DNA from: Lysinibacillus sphaericus
Lineage (GTDB): Bacteria > Bacillota > Bacilli > Bacillales_A > Planococcaceae
NCBI RefSeq assembly: GCF_006864135.1
Contig: NZ_SADV01000001.1
Location: 372,001 to 436,000, forward strand
Direction: 5' to 3'
Length of the DNA: 64,000 nucleotides
The position numbers were made by a program, and so were the translations under genes. Positions 35,304 to 43,600 of the stretch are shown in pieces. The notes below the pieces were generated by a model. It was not told the DNA's origin. It saw only the letters and a list, made by a program, of their open reading frames with translations, and did no database searches. Positions within the stretch are counted from its first letter, which is position 1, and each line of letters begins with the position of its first letter.

Positions 35304-35818
35304 AAAATCTCCTCATTTCATTAGTTTTTTTATACCTTTTACACACAGTTACATCATTTAAAGTATTGAATATATCCAAACTTCCATTACCAATTCTTTT
35401 CCAAGGAATTAATAACTATTAATGTAACTACAACTTCATTGTACCATTATTTTACATGCATTCAACGATATTTTCTATAAATCGCTAAAAAATAATAGAT
35501 TATGTAGCATTTTCACATAATGTACTAATTTTCGCAATACTTCGTTATAACGATATTATAAATTTCTACCATTCCAATTTTAAAGTTGGAATAAGCCAAT
35601 GTTATATAAATATCTTTAATAAAGGGAAACTGCTTTTAAGGATATTCCTTAAAATCCCCAAATCCCTCTCCCTTTCTAACTTTTCGATTTATAAATTACA
35701 ATGCCTTAAATTTCCTTATAAAATCTTGATATTTATTATTTATAGTTTCATTAACAAAGGTTTTTTCAACAATAGCCATTTGTTGAAAGAACAAAATAAC
35801 AATGAAAAGGATGATTAT
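35304..35818. other. Intergenic region upstream of comX
   Basis: AT-rich, with no frame resembling ComQ (no DDxxD prenyl-transferase motif on either strand). It should contain the divergent promoters of comX-comP and the DUF418 gene. Confidence 0.5.
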
Positions 35819-37048
35819 ATGAAGCAAAAGCTTTCACCCATCTCTGCCAAAGAGCGGATTGAAACACTTGATGTATTGAGGGGGTTCGCATTATTAGGAA
35901 TCATATTAGCCAATATTGTTTGGCTCCTTTATCCGGCCTATATGCAGGAAGATCTAAGTTTTAAAAATGAATGGACTTCTTTTTGGAATCAAGCCGATTA
36001 TACCGTTCATACTATTATTACTATGTTTGTCGATGGAAAATTTGTCATGCTGTTCTCTATGTTGTTCGGTTTTGGGATGGTCATTATGCAGGAAAGAGCC
36101 GCCGCAAAGCAACTAAACTTCTGGGGAATTTATTTTAGACGACTTATTGCGCTCTTTATTTTTGGTTGTATCCATGCTTATTTCATTTGGTTCGGAGATA
36201 TTTTAACAGATTATGCAATCTTAGGGTTATTACTCCTTTTCATGCATAAGTTAAAACCTAATGTTATGTTAATCATTAGCGTAACTTTATATAGCTTATA
36301 TTTTGGATTATTTACGTTAGGAGCTCTATCCTCCGATTCTACGATGATGTCAATGACCATGTCAGAGGAAAGTCGTCAGCTTATGCAATTTACGATAGAT
36401 GCCCATCAAAATGGAAGTATTCAAGAATTATTAAATGCTAATTTTATGGAAAGAACTTATTATACAATGCGTAATGGATTATATGTTCTTTCTCTAGGCA
36501 ACCCTATACTTTATTTATTTACAAATCTTCCGTACTTACTAATGTTCTTATTCGGAGCGGCTGTTGCGAAGAAAAAATGGCTTCACCGTTTTGAAGAATA
36601 TCGAAAAGGCTTTTTCATTACGTGGTTGCTTACATTGATTTTTGGTGGAACATTGTGCTGGATCTTACCTTTCCTTTTCGAAAATTTTTCTGCTGTTCAA
36701 TATATTAGCTCACCATTCCTAACCATCTTTTATGCTATTAGCTTGATCTTTATTTATCACACGGTGAAAGGGAAGAAAGCTTTACAGTGGTTAGCGTTCC
36801 CTGGAAGAATGGCATTCACAAACTATATCGGCCAATCTATCATTTGTACATTGTTATTTGGACCATTTGCATTTGGCGTATACGGAAAACTCCACTTAAC
36901 GACAGCTATCATCATTGCGATTGTCATTTTTATTTTCCAAGTGATTTTTAGTAAGCTTTGGTTATCCAAATTCCGCTTCGGGCCACTTGAATATGTTTGG
37001 AGGTCATTCACTTATTTAGGTATTAAAAAGGAATCTAAAAATGCATAG
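35819..37048 (+). CDS. DUF418 family membrane protein (YeiB-like)
   Basis: A 409-residue polytopic protein. ATG 35819 follows an AAAGGATG site; a longer reading extends upstream without one. It has ERIETLDVLRGFALLGIILANI, the N-terminal family signature, GFGMVIMQERAAAK, FIFGCIHAYFIWFGDILTDYAILG and, near the end, FPGRMAFTNYIGQSIICTLLFG and FGPLEYVWRSFTYL. These are the DUF418 landmarks. The family is related to acyltransferase-3-like membrane proteins. Function unknown. It is monocistronic with a terminator. Confidence 0.9.
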   Translation: MKQKLSPISAKERIETLDVLRGFALLGIILANIVWLLYPAYMQEDLSFKNEWTSFWNQADYTVHTIITMFVDGKFVMLFSMLFGFGMVIMQERAAAKQLNFWGIYFRRLIALFIFGCIHAYFIWFGDILTDYAILGLLLLFMHKLKPNVMLIISVTLYSLYFGLFTLGALSSDSTMMSMTMSEESRQLMQFTIDAHQNGSIQELLNANFMERTYYTMRNGLYVLSLGNPILYLFTNLPYLLMFLFGAAVAKKKWLHRFEEYRKGFFITWLLTLIFGGTLCWILPFLFENFSAVQYISSPFLTIFYAISLIFIYHTVKGKKALQWLAFPGRMAFTNYIGQSIICTLLFGPFAFGVYGKLHLTTAIIIAIVIFIFQVIFSKLWLSKFRFGPLEYVWRSFTYLGIKKESKNA

Positions 37049-37097
37049 TTTAGGTGATCATCAACTGCAATTAAGTTAGTTCTCGATAATGAACTTA

Positions 37098-37130
37098 GGG
37101 GCTGTTAATTGTTAATTGACAGCCCCTCTT
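37098..37130 (+). terminator. Terminator after the DUF418 gene
   Basis: GGGGCTGT and ACAGCCCC (with a further A-T extension) pair around TAATTGTTAATTG, followed by TCTTT. Confidence 0.8.
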
Positions 37131-37273
37131 TGCTTTTCTAAGTTCTACCCTAATGATTTTCCGGCTCTTTTTGCCTTTTATCCTTCCATGCTGGCACCTT
37201 AAAGGCAATCCCGTCAGTAGAATTCATTAGCATAATTTATTTAGTTTTTACTTTAGCAACCATCGAAATAAAA

Positions 37274-37485
37274 TAATCAGCTAAAAACTAAAAGTATATT
37301 CCCCCATATCCCTCGGCTATTAGAAACCCTACTTTTTAGTCGATAAGACGAGCGTATAATTGGGGCGTCAATCTTTGGTAAATGAAAATGTTGATATAGT
37401 TCTGTTACATGATAGTAATCTATTACTTTTTCAAAATCATCTACTAGTTCATGAATGTTAATAATGTTGACATTTTCGCTCTTCC
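37274..37485 (-). pseudogene. C-terminal remnant of an unknown gene
   Basis: An open stretch reads AYWKSENVNIINIHELVDDF, then EKVIDYYHVTELYQHFHLPK and ends VFS-stop. It has coding-like composition but is preceded directly by a stop and lacks a start. It lies at the boundary between the core-like region and the toxin island. Confidence 0.4.
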
Positions 37486-37532
37486 AATAAGCTCAATCTC
37501 TTTGTTTAAATACTCATCGCTAAAACAAAATT

Positions 37533-37590
37533 AATAGAAAATAGTCTCGTTATGACATGAAAAGTCATGGGAGTCTATTTTCTATTTGTA
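37533..37590 (-). terminator. Probable terminator at the end of the toxin island
   Basis: ATAGAAAATAG and CTATTTTCTAT are complementary and enclose GACATGAAAAGTCATG, itself a small hairpin. It lies downstream of the last minus-strand immunity gene. Confidence 0.6.
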
Positions 37591-37649
37591 CATGGGCTTC
37601 GTTTTACTTTTCTAAACTGACGTCTACTTTTTTGAGAATGATCCAGTCC

Positions 37650-38009
37650 TTAATCCCATCTTCTACTTGAATATTGCTCATAAAAATTATCAATATCTGC
37701 TTGGCTTAATATTTTCATATCATTAAAAAGACTATTAAGAATATCTTCAGCAATCTCTACATCTTCTACACAACCTGTATTTTTTGCCAGAAGTTCTAAC
37801 GCTACTTTTATTATATATCCTCTGTCTGCTTCAGAAAGAGTACTATCATTATAAACTTGAATTATTATTTTTTTTATTAGTTCTTTGTTCTTTTTGTTTT
37901 CAATGTAATCTTCCACTTCATTTTTGAATTGATTATTGTAGTAGTTTTTGTAGTAGTTCTTTAAAGAATTTCTAATTTTGTCAATTTCATTTTGATAATC
38001 TATTTTCAT
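37650..38009 (-). CDS. Probable immunity protein, 119 aa
   Basis: A helical, charged cytoplasmic protein beginning MKIDYQNEIDKIRNSLKNYY. It starts immediately after the stop codon of a toxin C-terminal fragment, the arrangement of a polymorphic toxin and its antidote. It ends in EQYSSRRWD. The family is not recognised. Its cognate toxin is reduced to a scrap, so it now stands as an orphan that may protect against sibling toxins. Confidence 0.6.
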   Translation of the reverse strand: MKIDYQNEIDKIRNSLKNYYKNYYNNQFKNEVEDYIENKKNKELIKKIIIQVYNDSTLSEADRGYIIKVALELLAKNTGCVEDVEIAEDILNSLFNDMKILSQADIDNFYEQYSSRRWD

Positions 38010-38012
38010 AAT

Positions 38013-38112
38013 TTAATAACACCTTCCCTTTTTATGAATAGCATAGGCACTTTTAGGTATTTCACCTTGTATTAGAACCTCAGCTGCTTTCTTTGCAAAC
38101 TTATAGCTCTAC
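38013..38112 (-). pseudogene. C-terminal scrap of a polymorphic toxin
   Basis: The frame reads SYKFAKKAAEVLIQGEIPKS and ends AYAIHKKGRCY-stop. The immunity gene at 37650 follows after 3 nt. The rest of the toxin is missing. The activity cannot be told. Confidence 0.5.
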
Positions 38113-38171
38113 TTCGTTTATCCCGATTTTAGGTAATACTTTCAACTCTCTTCTCATAACTTATACCTCAT

Positions 38172-38333
38172 CTACAAATTATTTTCTAGAAAATTTTTTT
38201 GTTCTACATTGGTTATATATCCATTGCTCCCTACGTACTCCAACATTTCTCTTATTCCATCATTATATATTGAGAACCAAATTTCCTTTGTACGTCTCGT
38301 ATATCTATCTCCACAGATTTCTAAAATTTCCAT
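38172..38333 (-). pseudogene. Immunity-type protein fragment, 53 aa
   Basis: MEILEICGDRYTRRTKEIWF and the following IYNDGIREMLEYVG...NFLENNL look like the C-terminal half of an immunity protein. A terminator-like hairpin sits just upstream (38353), where the N-terminal half should be, so the gene has been cut by rearrangement. Confidence 0.45.
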
Positions 38334-38352
38334 ACAACCACTATTCCAAAGC

Positions 38353-38383
38353 AAAAGGCAGAGACTAATCTTTGGTCTCTGCC
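38353..38383 (-). terminator. Hairpin GGCAGAGAC / GTCTCTGCC
   Basis: A perfect 9-bp stem around TAATCTTTG, with a short T-rich tail on the minus strand. It may be the terminator of a vanished upstream gene. Confidence 0.6.
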
Positions 38384-38735
38384 ACGTTGGGAAATATTTT
38401 AAAAAACAAAACCTATCTAAAATGGAGAATAAAACCCAAACTATCCTTGACAATGGGTATACTTTAATTTTTATGTAACCAAAGTATTATTTTGCCGAAA
38501 TATGTAATTTATACAGATAAATTCAAAACGTTTTACTTATAGACTGATCAAGAACCCCATCGCTCACATAAAAAAGAATGTTTTCAGCTATTTCTCCTAG
38601 AGAAAATACAAGAATTTTTGCCAAAAAACCACATCAAAATCTATGAAAAAAAGGGTTACTTTACTCAATCTGCACTATCGCATTTGAATAAAGTAACCGG
38701 TAGGTGCGCATTTTACACTCTAATAGCTGGGTTGT
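38384..38735. other. Stretch without a recognised gene
   Basis: AT-rich. I see no supported coding frame, repeat or RNA structure here; short frames on the plus strand are not conserved-looking. Confidence 0.4.
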
Positions 38736-39262
38736 TCAAGAGCATTGCCAGAAACCAGCAATGATCTCTCCTGTTTCATTATGCCTATATAGATATAAAG
38801 CACCGTACATAAACACATAATCCATATTATCACTATTGCCTTCCTCCTCTATTTGCAGAAAAAAGGAATAATTATCATTTTCTAGCTCTTCATAATAATA
38901 ACTTTTGGATTGAATAAGACGTGGTTCTCCCAAAACTTTAATAAATAAAAAATTATTCTCTTGGTTTTCCGAATAATCGAGTTCATACCTAAATCTAAAA
39001 TACTTTTATCAATATTGCTTCCAATTTCGGAGTATTTATGCTCTATAACCCTTACTTCAATTGAAGGATAAATATTATTTTCCAATAAAGTATCAAAATT
39101 CTTTTGAATAATAATAGAAAGCATAACATCCTCTTTTTCTGGGTGAACTAGAGTTGCATAAAACCTGTAATCATCAGGTATTTGGTCTTCAATCAATTTT
39201 GGAGGATTACCACCTATTCTACCTCTCACATGATCATCAAAAGGAATGCATTGAGCAAACAA
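38736..39262 (-). pseudogene. Immunity protein gene broken by a frameshift
   Basis: The first frame, from a TTG start, reads FAQCIPFDDHVRGRIGGNPPKLIEDQIPDD and on to NIDKSILD. Near 38991-38996 one T appears lost, after which the next frame continues FRYELDYSENQENNFLFIKV and then GEPRLIQSKSYYYEELE, ending AGFWQCS. Restoring a T would give one protein of about 175 residues. The TTG start overlaps a toxin remnant upstream, as in other toxin-immunity pairs. Confidence 0.6.
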
Positions 39263-39560
39263 TTAAAATCCACCTTTTCATTTTATTAGAAGTACCTTTT
39301 ACATAACCCTGTTCTTTAGCAAAATTAATTGCATCCTCCCTAAATTTCTTCGATAATTCAGAAGCATATCGTTTCGCATGGAACAAGGTCTGTTTCTCCT
39401 GTGAACGCTTTTTCTTGTTTGTATTCGGTTAGTTTTAGTTTTTCTCTGCCATATATCTAGTTCTCTTTTCCAGACTTCTTTCCCTTCTTCATCATAGGAA
39501 CTTACCGGTATGTCAATGGTCGGTGATAATACTATAACTACCTGTACTTATTAGTTTGTA
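39255..39560 (-). pseudogene. Rhs-core and toxin C-terminus remnant
   Basis: The minus strand reads IPVSSYDEEGKEVWKRELDI, like DYLGTPVEAYNEIGDKVWSAELDIYGR of the intact Rhs gene here. A shifted GETDLVPCE (compare GEKDFIPFR) follows, then a toxin-like tail AKRYASELSKKFREDAINFA. Rhs core sequence is thus joined by deletion to a toxin tail. Frameshifts are present. Confidence 0.6.
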
Positions 39561-39647
39561 TGTAGTGTTCCCATACCTTATAAATTTTGTTGCTTAGACA
39601 TCATAGCAAGGACAAAATGGAAAGGATGAAACAATTCCATTTCTAAC

Positions 39648-39697
39648 AAAAACACACATAAAGCAGGCTTCTATACCTTCGTTTATGTGTGTTTTTT
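39648..39697. terminator. Terminator-like hairpin
   Basis: AACACACATAAA and TTTATGTGTGTT form a 12-bp stem with T runs on both strands. Confidence 0.7.
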
Positions 39698-39777
39698 AAA
39701 GATAATTTTAACCTAATCTACTTTCTTACTTTTTCAATTCATTTTTATTTGTACAATCATGTTTTAAATCTTCTGTA

Positions 39778-40014
39778 CTATTGCTCAATTGCTCGATAAA
39801 ATTCAAGAAATGGATTGTGAGTAGCTACAACTATATTTTCTTTATCAAGAAATTTCCTCATTACATTTATTATTTCCTTTTTTAATTCGTTTGGAACTTC
39901 ATCAACTCTTTGTTTGATAACTAGACGAAATACACGCATGGAATCCTTATTAGGAGATAACTTTGGAATTGAAAAAATATATCCTAGTTACTTTTTTTCA
40001 TCTATCAACTTCAT
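39778..40014 (-). pseudogene. Immunity-type gene with an in-frame stop
   Basis: The frame reads GILPMKLIDEKK, TAA, then LGYIFSIPKLSPNKDSMRVF and on to LEFYRAIEQ-stop. Both sides of the TAA are in the same frame, so a single nonsense change is enough to explain it. No ribosome site precedes the ATG; the true N-terminus may be missing. It lies directly behind the immunity gene of the Rhs toxin. Confidence 0.5.
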
Positions 40015-40032
40015 GGGGAGAATACCAGATAA

Positions 40033-40626
40033 TCAAAAACCAAAGTGCTTTTTGTAAACATCCTTTATTATTATTTCCTCTGTAATAGCTTTAAAATCTA
40101 CTGATTTGTGATAACTACTGCTATCGGCAATATACTTTTGTTCTTCAAAGGGTGCGGGAAATGGAATACTATTGATATAAGTATAGTTTAACCCCTTTTT
40201 CAACTCATCCATTTTTTCCTTAGTTACTTTTTTTGAAAAACTAGCCACTAAAAAAGAACCGAACATATCATAGACTATATCTGCATAATCTGATGGAAGT
40301 ATTATCGCAGATATTTTCTTAGAAACAACTCTAATAGAAACTTCCTTTACCCCATTAATTATTTTGGGTTTTGTATCCGGTCGAAATTTATTTTCTTCTG
40401 TATTAAACGGAGTTTCATAAAAAAATTTATGTAACTCTGAGTCGAATACTACAAAACTAAGTGTGAAACTATAATCAATTTTATCATCCTTCAAAAGTTT
40501 ATTGGGAATGAGAATGTTTTCTCTTATATAATCGAAAACATACTCACTAATTTTATACGATACCCTTGGTCTAGCGAGCAGTTCATTCGGCTCATGGCTA
40601 AAAAGCCTACTAATTTTATATGTCAT
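40033..40626 (-). CDS. Probable immunity protein of the VgrG-Rhs toxin, 197 aa
   Basis: It begins at ATG 40626 after GAAAGGAAA, 33 bp past the Rhs stop codon. The protein starts MTYKISRLFSHEPNELLARP and is a mixed alpha/beta cytoplasmic protein without signal or membrane segments. Position immediately after the toxin domain is the standard place of the specific antidote. The family is not recognised. This pair is the only one of the island in which both toxin and immunity genes look intact. Confidence 0.65.
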   Translation of the reverse strand: MTYKISRLFSHEPNELLARPRVSYKISEYVFDYIRENILIPNKLLKDDKIDYSFTLSFVVFDSELHKFFYETPFNTEENKFRPDTKPKIINGVKEVSIRVVSKKISAIILPSDYADIVYDMFGSFLVASFSKKVTKEKMDELKKGLNYTYINSIPFPAPFEEQKYIADSSSYHKSVDFKAITEEIIIKDVYKKHFGF

Positions 40627-40659
40627 AATTTTTTCCTTTCTGTAAATAGGGTTACTCAC

Positions 40660-43600
40660 TCATATTTTTGAGCATGGAGTATTGTTTTTCATTTTTAGCT
40701 TCTTTAAATCGTTCACACCATTCAGATAATCATCAACAGGACCAAGGTGTTTATGTCCTAAATTTCCAGCAGGAACTTTTCCATGCTTATCTAAATGTGC
40801 TGTGATTTTATCAGTTTCTAATCTACGCATTTCTGCAGTTGTTATATTCTTAAAATGTTCTTGACTAAATTTTACATCATCGAAATTGGAATATGCTTTT
40901 CTTAATTGGCTTGTTAAACGAGTTGATGTACCTTTAGGGATTACATGTGTAGTACCGTTTGGTGATACTACTTTAATTGGGTTTTTAGTTACCCGATTTT
41001 GATTTTCATTTCCAATTCCATATTTGAATGTTTTTCCATTTATATCTATTTGATATAGAGCACTATTAGCTGTGTTAGTAAGTGAATTCCCATGCAAACC
41101 TAGCACATCTATCCAGCTATTTGTATCTTTCACATAGCTGTAAAGAGCCATACCGCCAGCCAAGCCAATCGGGTCTATTTGTATATAAATCCCCATTTGC
41201 GGTGAATAATACCTAAATCTATTATAATATAATCCTGTTTCTATATCTTCAAATTGTCCTTGAAACCTGAACGGTATAAAATCCTTTTCTCCTGTAAACT
41301 CTTTAACTCTACCATAAATATCAAGCTCTGCTGACCAGACTTTGTCTCCAATTTCGTTGTAAGCTTCAACTGGAGTACCTAGGTAATCTGTTATGATACT
41401 AAAGTTACCTTCATTTGTAATTTTAGCCGATGGTATGAACCCATCATTAAATACCCATGTGACCAGATTATCTGGAATTTCGAATTTGCTTTGTGAAGAA
41501 CTCTCAACTAGGTTCTCTAGTTTACCTGAATTATTCTGGAAAGAATACTCATGCAGAATCGTATTACCATCCCAGACAAATCTCGTTGTTTTTTCATCGG
41601 AACGCTTTTCTATTCGTCTGCCTAGTGAGTCGTATTTAAAAGTAACTTCTTTTAAAACTGATTGGTTCTGTGAATAGCATACAACTTTCGACATCATGCC
41701 ATTGCCATTATATTCGAATTTCCACGTATCACCATTCTTCTCAGTTTTCTGAATCAGACTACCTTCATCATCATAAGAGAAGGTTGCCTCTCTCGTTTCA
41801 AGCAATCTGCTGCCGGCACCATAGACACGATCTGTCTTTTCTTTTGTTTCATACAAATTCCCGACAGCATCAACACTGCGGTGTAAGAAATCAAATTGAC
41901 CGCCTTGATTAGACAAAACGAGATTACTAAAATCATCATAACCATAGGTAACTTTTACACCCGTTAACTCGTTTACCATGCTTCGTAATTGATGGTTGAC
42001 ATCCCAATTATAAACGCGTCTTCGTGTGTCACGGTTTTGACTACTTATTCGGTGGTGTGTTGGTCGCCCCGTCGTATCATACTGCCATTTGCTAATGACA
42101 TTCCCTGGTAATATTCTTTCAATCTCTTGACCAAGTTCATTATATTGCATTGATGCTGTCCAGTTTTTTTGCTCTAAGCGAGAAGCCGTGATTTGTGACA
42201 CATTGCCCATTTCATTATGAGCAACATCGATTTTGGCACCTAAGCTACTCGTAATCTGTGAACGGTTGCCTAATTCATCATAAATAATCGCAATCCAATG
42301 GTCATTCTGCCACTCCTTAATCACTTGCCCTGACGGGTCTCGTTCCAGCTTTACGGTCACATGCTCATTCTCAGTCTCCATTAACAAGCCATTCTTGTCA
42401 TAACCAAACGTTTCCCAAGTGTCATCAGAATAATCAGCTCGAATAATATTCCCTAGACCATCATGCTGGTACGCTGTCCAACGATTACCTGGACGTTGAA
42501 TTCTCTGAACCAATCCTGCCAAACTTCGCTCATAGGTTCTTTCCATCTCATCAAAGCCAATTTCCTTGATGATATTCCCTTTCGCATCACGTTCAAACTG
42601 ATATGCTTCTCCTTTTTCATTAATGACAGCGGTTAACTGCTCCTCTGTATCATAGGTGAATTTGACCTTTTTCCCACCTTGTTCTCGGGATATTAAACTG
42701 CCAAGAATGGTGTAATCAAAGGCTACTTGCGTATGGTTATCTTTCGCAAAAACAATATCTTCATAGGCATCGTACTTTAATTGAACGTCGTTACCATCTG
42801 AAAGATTTGCTCGTACAAGGCGATTCAAATTATCGTAATGGAATTTCTCTGTTGCCCCCAAGGGATTTGTCGTTGCTGTACAATTCCCACGAAGGTCATA
42901 CGTCCAGGTTGAACTCGTCCCGTCTGGCAATGTCACTCGACTTAAGTTCAAATCAGCATCATAAGCTAAGCTTACCATATGGCCTTGCGCATTTGTCACC
43001 GTTTTAATTAAACATTTCTCATTATAGGAAAATTCAGTCTTCGTGCCATCTTCTAAAACATTTGCCTGTAATGTACTGTCTTCATTATAGATCCATTGAC
43101 GACTTCCCCCCTCTGCGTTAACAGCCTGAATCAGCCTATCCCTCTCATCATACTGAGAGGAGAAGGTACTGCCATCTACAAGAGTAATCGTCACTGGATT
43201 TGCCCACTCATCATAGCTATATGACGTGACACGACCATCTTCATCTACTTCTTGCAGTAATTCAAAGTCCCCATTATATTCATAGCTAACTTCACTACCA
43301 TCTGGATGAACAATTTTCGTACAGAGATTATCTTCGTTGAAATAATAATAACTCTTATGACCTAAGCTATTCGTAATTTCATTATAGCCATTGTGATACG
43401 AAAGCTCCCCTGCAAGGACATTGCCATCTCCCCATGTTTTGATGACTCTTGCACCTGTAGTTGGACCATCGTAGCGCCAGAAGAAGCTATTTTTATTACG
43501 ATCTGTTTTTTGCATCATTAAGTGATTCACATATTTTATATGCGTACTTTGTCCTAACGCATCTTGGATTTCGATTAAATCTTGTCCATCATTGTAATCA

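Noticed and set aside
35311..35818. comQ upstream of comX
   Set aside because: No frame with prenyl-transferase aspartate motifs exists there on either strand.
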